Shown here: one piece after another, positions 32,794-33,963 of the stretch
Numbering within the stretch: the stretch's first letter is position 1
How the letters are laid out: every line of letters begins with the position of its first letter
NCBI GenBank assembly: GCA_017962175.1
Contig: JAGCVU010000182.1
Location: 1 to 33,963, forward strand
DNA from: Bacteroidales bacterium
GTDB lineage: Bacteria; Bacteroidota; Bacteroidia; Bacteroidales; UBA3824
Direction: 5' to 3'
Length of the DNA stretch: 33,963 bases
The notes under the pieces: model-generated
The model's database searches: none
Seen by the model: the letters and a program-made list of their open reading frames with translations, nothing else
Told to the model about the DNA's origin: nothing
Translations under genes and position numbers: made by a program

Positions 32794-33866
32794 AAAAACT
32801 ACACCTTATATATATAGTAACATTTTTGTTGGCAATTTCTGCCTCTGCCTCGGCTCAGCCGGTGGTAGAATTTGCCGAATTAGAGCACAATTTTGGCAAT
32901 ATCGGCGAACTGGATGGTGCTGTTACTCACCGCTTTGTGTACAAAAACACAGGCAACTCTCCCTTGGTGGTGTCAAAGGTTTACACATCGTGCGGATGTA
33001 CGTCGCCGGCGTGGAGCAAAGAGCCTGTGATGCCGGGGCAGGAGGGTTATGTGGATGCGACTTTCGACCCGCGCGACCGACCGGGGGCTTTTACCAAGAG
33101 CATTACCGTGATGCACAATGGCAAAAGTATCCAAGATGTGCTGTATATTTCGGGCAATGTGCAGCCTCGCCCTGAGCCTGTTTCTGCCGAATATCCTTAC
33201 ACGTTTTTTGATTTGCGGTTGAAGAAAACCACCGTGAATTTTGGCAGTGTTTCAAAAGGCGAAACCGTAAAACAGACAATCGAAATTTACAATCCCACCA
33301 AAGCCGACCTTGTGGTTGAGCCCGACAACGCAAATATTCCGCCGTATCTCACTCTCTCGGTGTCGCCAAAGGTTTTGAAACCCGGCGCCAAGGGTGAAAT
33401 CAAAGTAGAATTTGTTACCAAAAAATGCGATGGTTGGGACTATTTTGATTTTCAGGCTGGCATTCTGGTTAACACATATTCTTACAAATTAAACTTCAAA
33501 TCTATTATCACAGAGAAGTTTACCGCCGAGCAAATAAAGAATCCTCCTTTGATTGAGTTCCCAAACGGCAAGGATGTTTCTTTTAAGAATGTGGAAAAAG
33601 AATCAACTGTATATCAGAAGTTAGCATATTCTAACACTGGTACTTCGCCACTTGAAATACGTGCTGTAAGAAATTTTTCTGACTGTGTATCTTACAAAAT
33701 CAACACGCCTGTGGTGCAGCCCGGCGAAAACGGCAATATTACAATATTTTTCAACGCCGAAGGTAAGAAGAATTTGGTAACCAAATACTTAACCCTCGTA
33801 ACCAATAGTCCTCAGAGCGGATACGACAATGTGGTGTTGAAAATTTCGGCGCAGATTGCGGAGTGA
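32790..33866 (+). CDS. DUF1573-domain exported protein
   Basis: A 358-residue exported protein with a signal peptide (Ala-Ser-Ala-Gln, cleavage near residue 23). The first domain (about 26-130) is DUF1573, an immunoglobulin-like fold, with its signature Phe-Gly-x-Ile near the start, Tyr-Lys-Asn-Thr-Gly and Ser-Cys-Gly-Cys-Thr. Two further similar beta-sandwich repeats follow (about 140-240 and 255-358), each with an Asn-x-Thr/Asn-Thr-Gly turn but without the Cys pair. The family is very common in Bacteroidota, probably periplasmic or surface-exposed, with unknown function. Coupled by a 4-base overlap to the beta-propeller lipoprotein. Confidence 0.88.
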   Translation: MKKLHLIYIVTFLLAISASASAQPVVEFAELEHNFGNIGELDGAVTHRFVYKNTGNSPLVVSKVYTSCGCTSPAWSKEPVMPGQEGYVDATFDPRDRPGAFTKSITVMHNGKSIQDVLYISGNVQPRPEPVSAEYPYTFFDLRLKKTTVNFGSVSKGETVKQTIEIYNPTKADLVVEPDNANIPPYLTLSVSPKVLKPGAKGEIKVEFVTKKCDGWDYFDFQAGILVNTYSYKLNFKSIITEKFTAEQIKNPPLIEFPNGKDVSFKNVEKESTVYQKLAYSNTGTSPLEIRAVRNFSDCVSYKINTPVVQPGENGNITIFFNAEGKKNLVTKYLTLVTNSPQSGYDNVVLKISAQIAE

Positions 33867-33895
33867 TTTTGATACATCGCAAGCCGTTTTTTATT

Positions 33896-33903
33896 ATATT
33901 TGC
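33896..33903 (+). promoter_or_regulatory. -7 element of the gene at the right edge
   Basis: TATATTTG matches consensus; TTTG at 33869-33872 is a possible -33 box with a spacing of 23. Confidence 0.5.
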
Positions 33904-33912
33904 ATTCATCAA

Positions 33913-33963
33913 TGCCGTACAGTTATGTTTTGGGATTTTATATATCAAAATTACGTCTACATA
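33913..33963 (+). CDS. Start of a gene cut by the window edge
   Basis: An open frame begins with ATG at 33913 just after a promoter-like element and runs off the window after 17 codons. Another ATG at 33926 in a different frame is also open to the edge, so even the frame is uncertain. No product can be named. Confidence 0.3.

Overview
The window reads as a chromosomal segment of a Bacteroidota bacterium, most likely an anaerobic member of the Bacteroidales. Many genes are preceded by the Bacteroidota -7 element TAnnTTTG, and leaders are A/T-rich with no Shine-Dalgarno pattern. There are many lipoproteins with a Cys lipobox. PorT and GldH homologues are present, and a single-chain pyruvate:ferredoxin oxidoreductase points to anaerobic metabolism. 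Genus cannot be fixed from the sequence alone. No rRNA, tRNA, IS element, prophage or CRISPR array was seen.

Layout. (1) 1-1632: an AT-rich gene-poor stretch with a degenerate 42-bp tandem array (164-415, decayed tail to about 472), then a good promoter, a leader that can fold into a long bulged hairpin, a DUF6261-like gene and a strong terminator. This is the least explained part of the window. (2) 1721-2437: a VapBC-type toxin-antitoxin pair. (3) 2562-6128: nifJ with high-expression codon bias and its own terminator. (4) 6228-8672, minus strand: an FkbM-type methyltransferase and a beta-propeller lipoprotein, separated by a terminator and a 30-bp dispersed-type palindrome. (5) 8753-13194, plus strand: M14 carboxypeptidase, a two-helix membrane protein, an exported protein, ubiE/menG and porT. 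(6) 13288-14538, minus: pgk. (7) 14728-16356, plus: a PAS sensor histidine kinase. (8) 16664-20756, minus: pgeF, an acidic lipoprotein, an FKBP lipoprotein, a ComB-like phosphatase and mnmA, the last three overlapping. (9) 20925-23292, plus: gldH, trmB and a membrane-anchored EEP-family protein. (10) 23303-28601, minus: manA, a giant MMPL-PlsC fusion and an alpha/beta hydrolase, nearly or actually overlapping. (11) 28873-31665, plus: a GAF/PAS sensor without a recognisable output domain. (12) 31867-33866, plus: a beta-propeller lipoprotein overlapping a DUF1573 protein, then a promoter and the start of a further gene at the edge.

How it fits together. Most genes are core housekeeping (glycolysis, pyruvate oxidation, menaquinone, tRNA modification) mixed with cell-envelope functions (T9SS/gliding homologues, lipoproteins, lipid export and acylation). 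The points most worth following are the repeat array plus structured leader plus DUF6261 unit, the three-part MMPL-PlsC-methyltransferase fusion whose last domain is cut short, the output-less sensor, and two palindromic intergenic elements.
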